A stretch of DNA of 12,541 bases from an uncultured Collinsella sp. (GTDB lineage Bacteria; Actinomycetota; Coriobacteriia; Coriobacteriales; Coriobacteriaceae), in NCBI GenBank assembly GCA_900551305.1, contig URVK01000023.1:1-12541 (forward strand), read 5' to 3'. How positions within the stretch are numbered: the stretch's first letter is position 1; each line of letters starts with the position of its first letter. Under the pieces are notes generated by a model. That model was not told the origin of the DNA, did not search any database, and saw only the letters and a list, made by a program, of their open reading frames with translations. This document shows positions 12,441 through 12,541 of the stretch, piece by piece. The translations under genes were made by a program, and so were the position numbers.

Positions 12441-12541
12441 GGAGTATGTACTCCGGACACAGTTCTCAAACATGTTCTGGGGGCTGATGCAAATTTGGTG
12501 GCTCGGCTTTACCGAGCCCTTATATAAGGAGGCCGGAGCTA
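12441..12541 (+). promoter_or_regulatory. Structured 5' leader and ribosome-binding site of a gene beginning at the right edge
   Basis: GGAGTATGTACTCC (12441-12454) is a short palindrome. A 7-bp stem GGCTCGG/CCGAGCC (12500-12518) follows, overlapping the 12-bp palindrome CCTTATATAAGG (12518-12529). The strong ribosome-binding site AAGGAGG (12526-12532) overlaps that palindrome and would place a start codon at the final base, 12541. The gene itself cannot be identified. Confidence 0.5.

Noticed and set aside
1..12541. CRISPR array or phage-defence cluster
   Set aside because: No regularly spaced direct repeats and no Cas, restriction, toxin-antitoxin or retron proteins were recognised; the repeats found are inverted and isolated.

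Overview
The window looks like chromosomal DNA of an anaerobic, fairly GC-rich actinobacterium. The protein sequences and gene mix (class III ribonucleotide reductase, a urease-type nickel chaperone, partner-switching signalling proteins, tRNA genes with encoded CCA) best fit a Coriobacteriia member such as Collinsella. That placement is inference from style and content, not from a search. Nearly every base is in a gene, a tRNA or a structured intergenic element.

Left part (1-2981). A UreE-like nickel chaperone gene runs off the left edge on the minus strand, preceded on the same strand by a SlyD-type FKBP prolyl isomerase. Divergent from this pair, on the plus strand, are an M19 zinc dipeptidase and a YgjP-type HExxH metallopeptidase.

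Centre (2988-8230), all minus strand and read right to left: nrdD, nrdG, folE, an HD-domain hydrolase and folB. nrdD has a sigma-A-like promoter bracketed by two NrdR-type boxes whose centres are 32 bp apart, followed by a leader of about 220 nt. nrdD and nrdG are separated by 427 bp packed with hairpin elements. One hairpin has 79-nt arms in exact register, and one arm includes the last ten codons of nrdD. The other is a 98-bp hairpin between 8-bp direct repeats. NrdD appears to lack one of the four cysteines of its C-terminal zinc site. The folE-HD-folB run covers early steps of tetrahydrofolate synthesis, and the HD protein is a candidate for the dephosphorylation step between FolE and FolB.

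Right part (8545-12541). A tRNA-Gly(GCC)/tRNA-Val(GAC) operon with its own promoter and terminator lies on the minus strand. Upstream of it, also on the minus strand, are a tRNA-Leu(GAG) gene, a PAS-GAF-PP2C (SpoIIE-type) phosphatase and a STAS plus HATPase fusion protein. The last two form a compact partner-switching module; its target sigma factor is not in the window. The phosphatase gene starts only 26 nt after the tRNA-Leu terminator, so its transcription may depend on read-through. Both tRNA promoters carry the same A/T-rich palindromic upstream box. The right edge holds a 129-bp nested hairpin and a strong ribosome-binding site for a plus-strand gene that probably begins at the last base.
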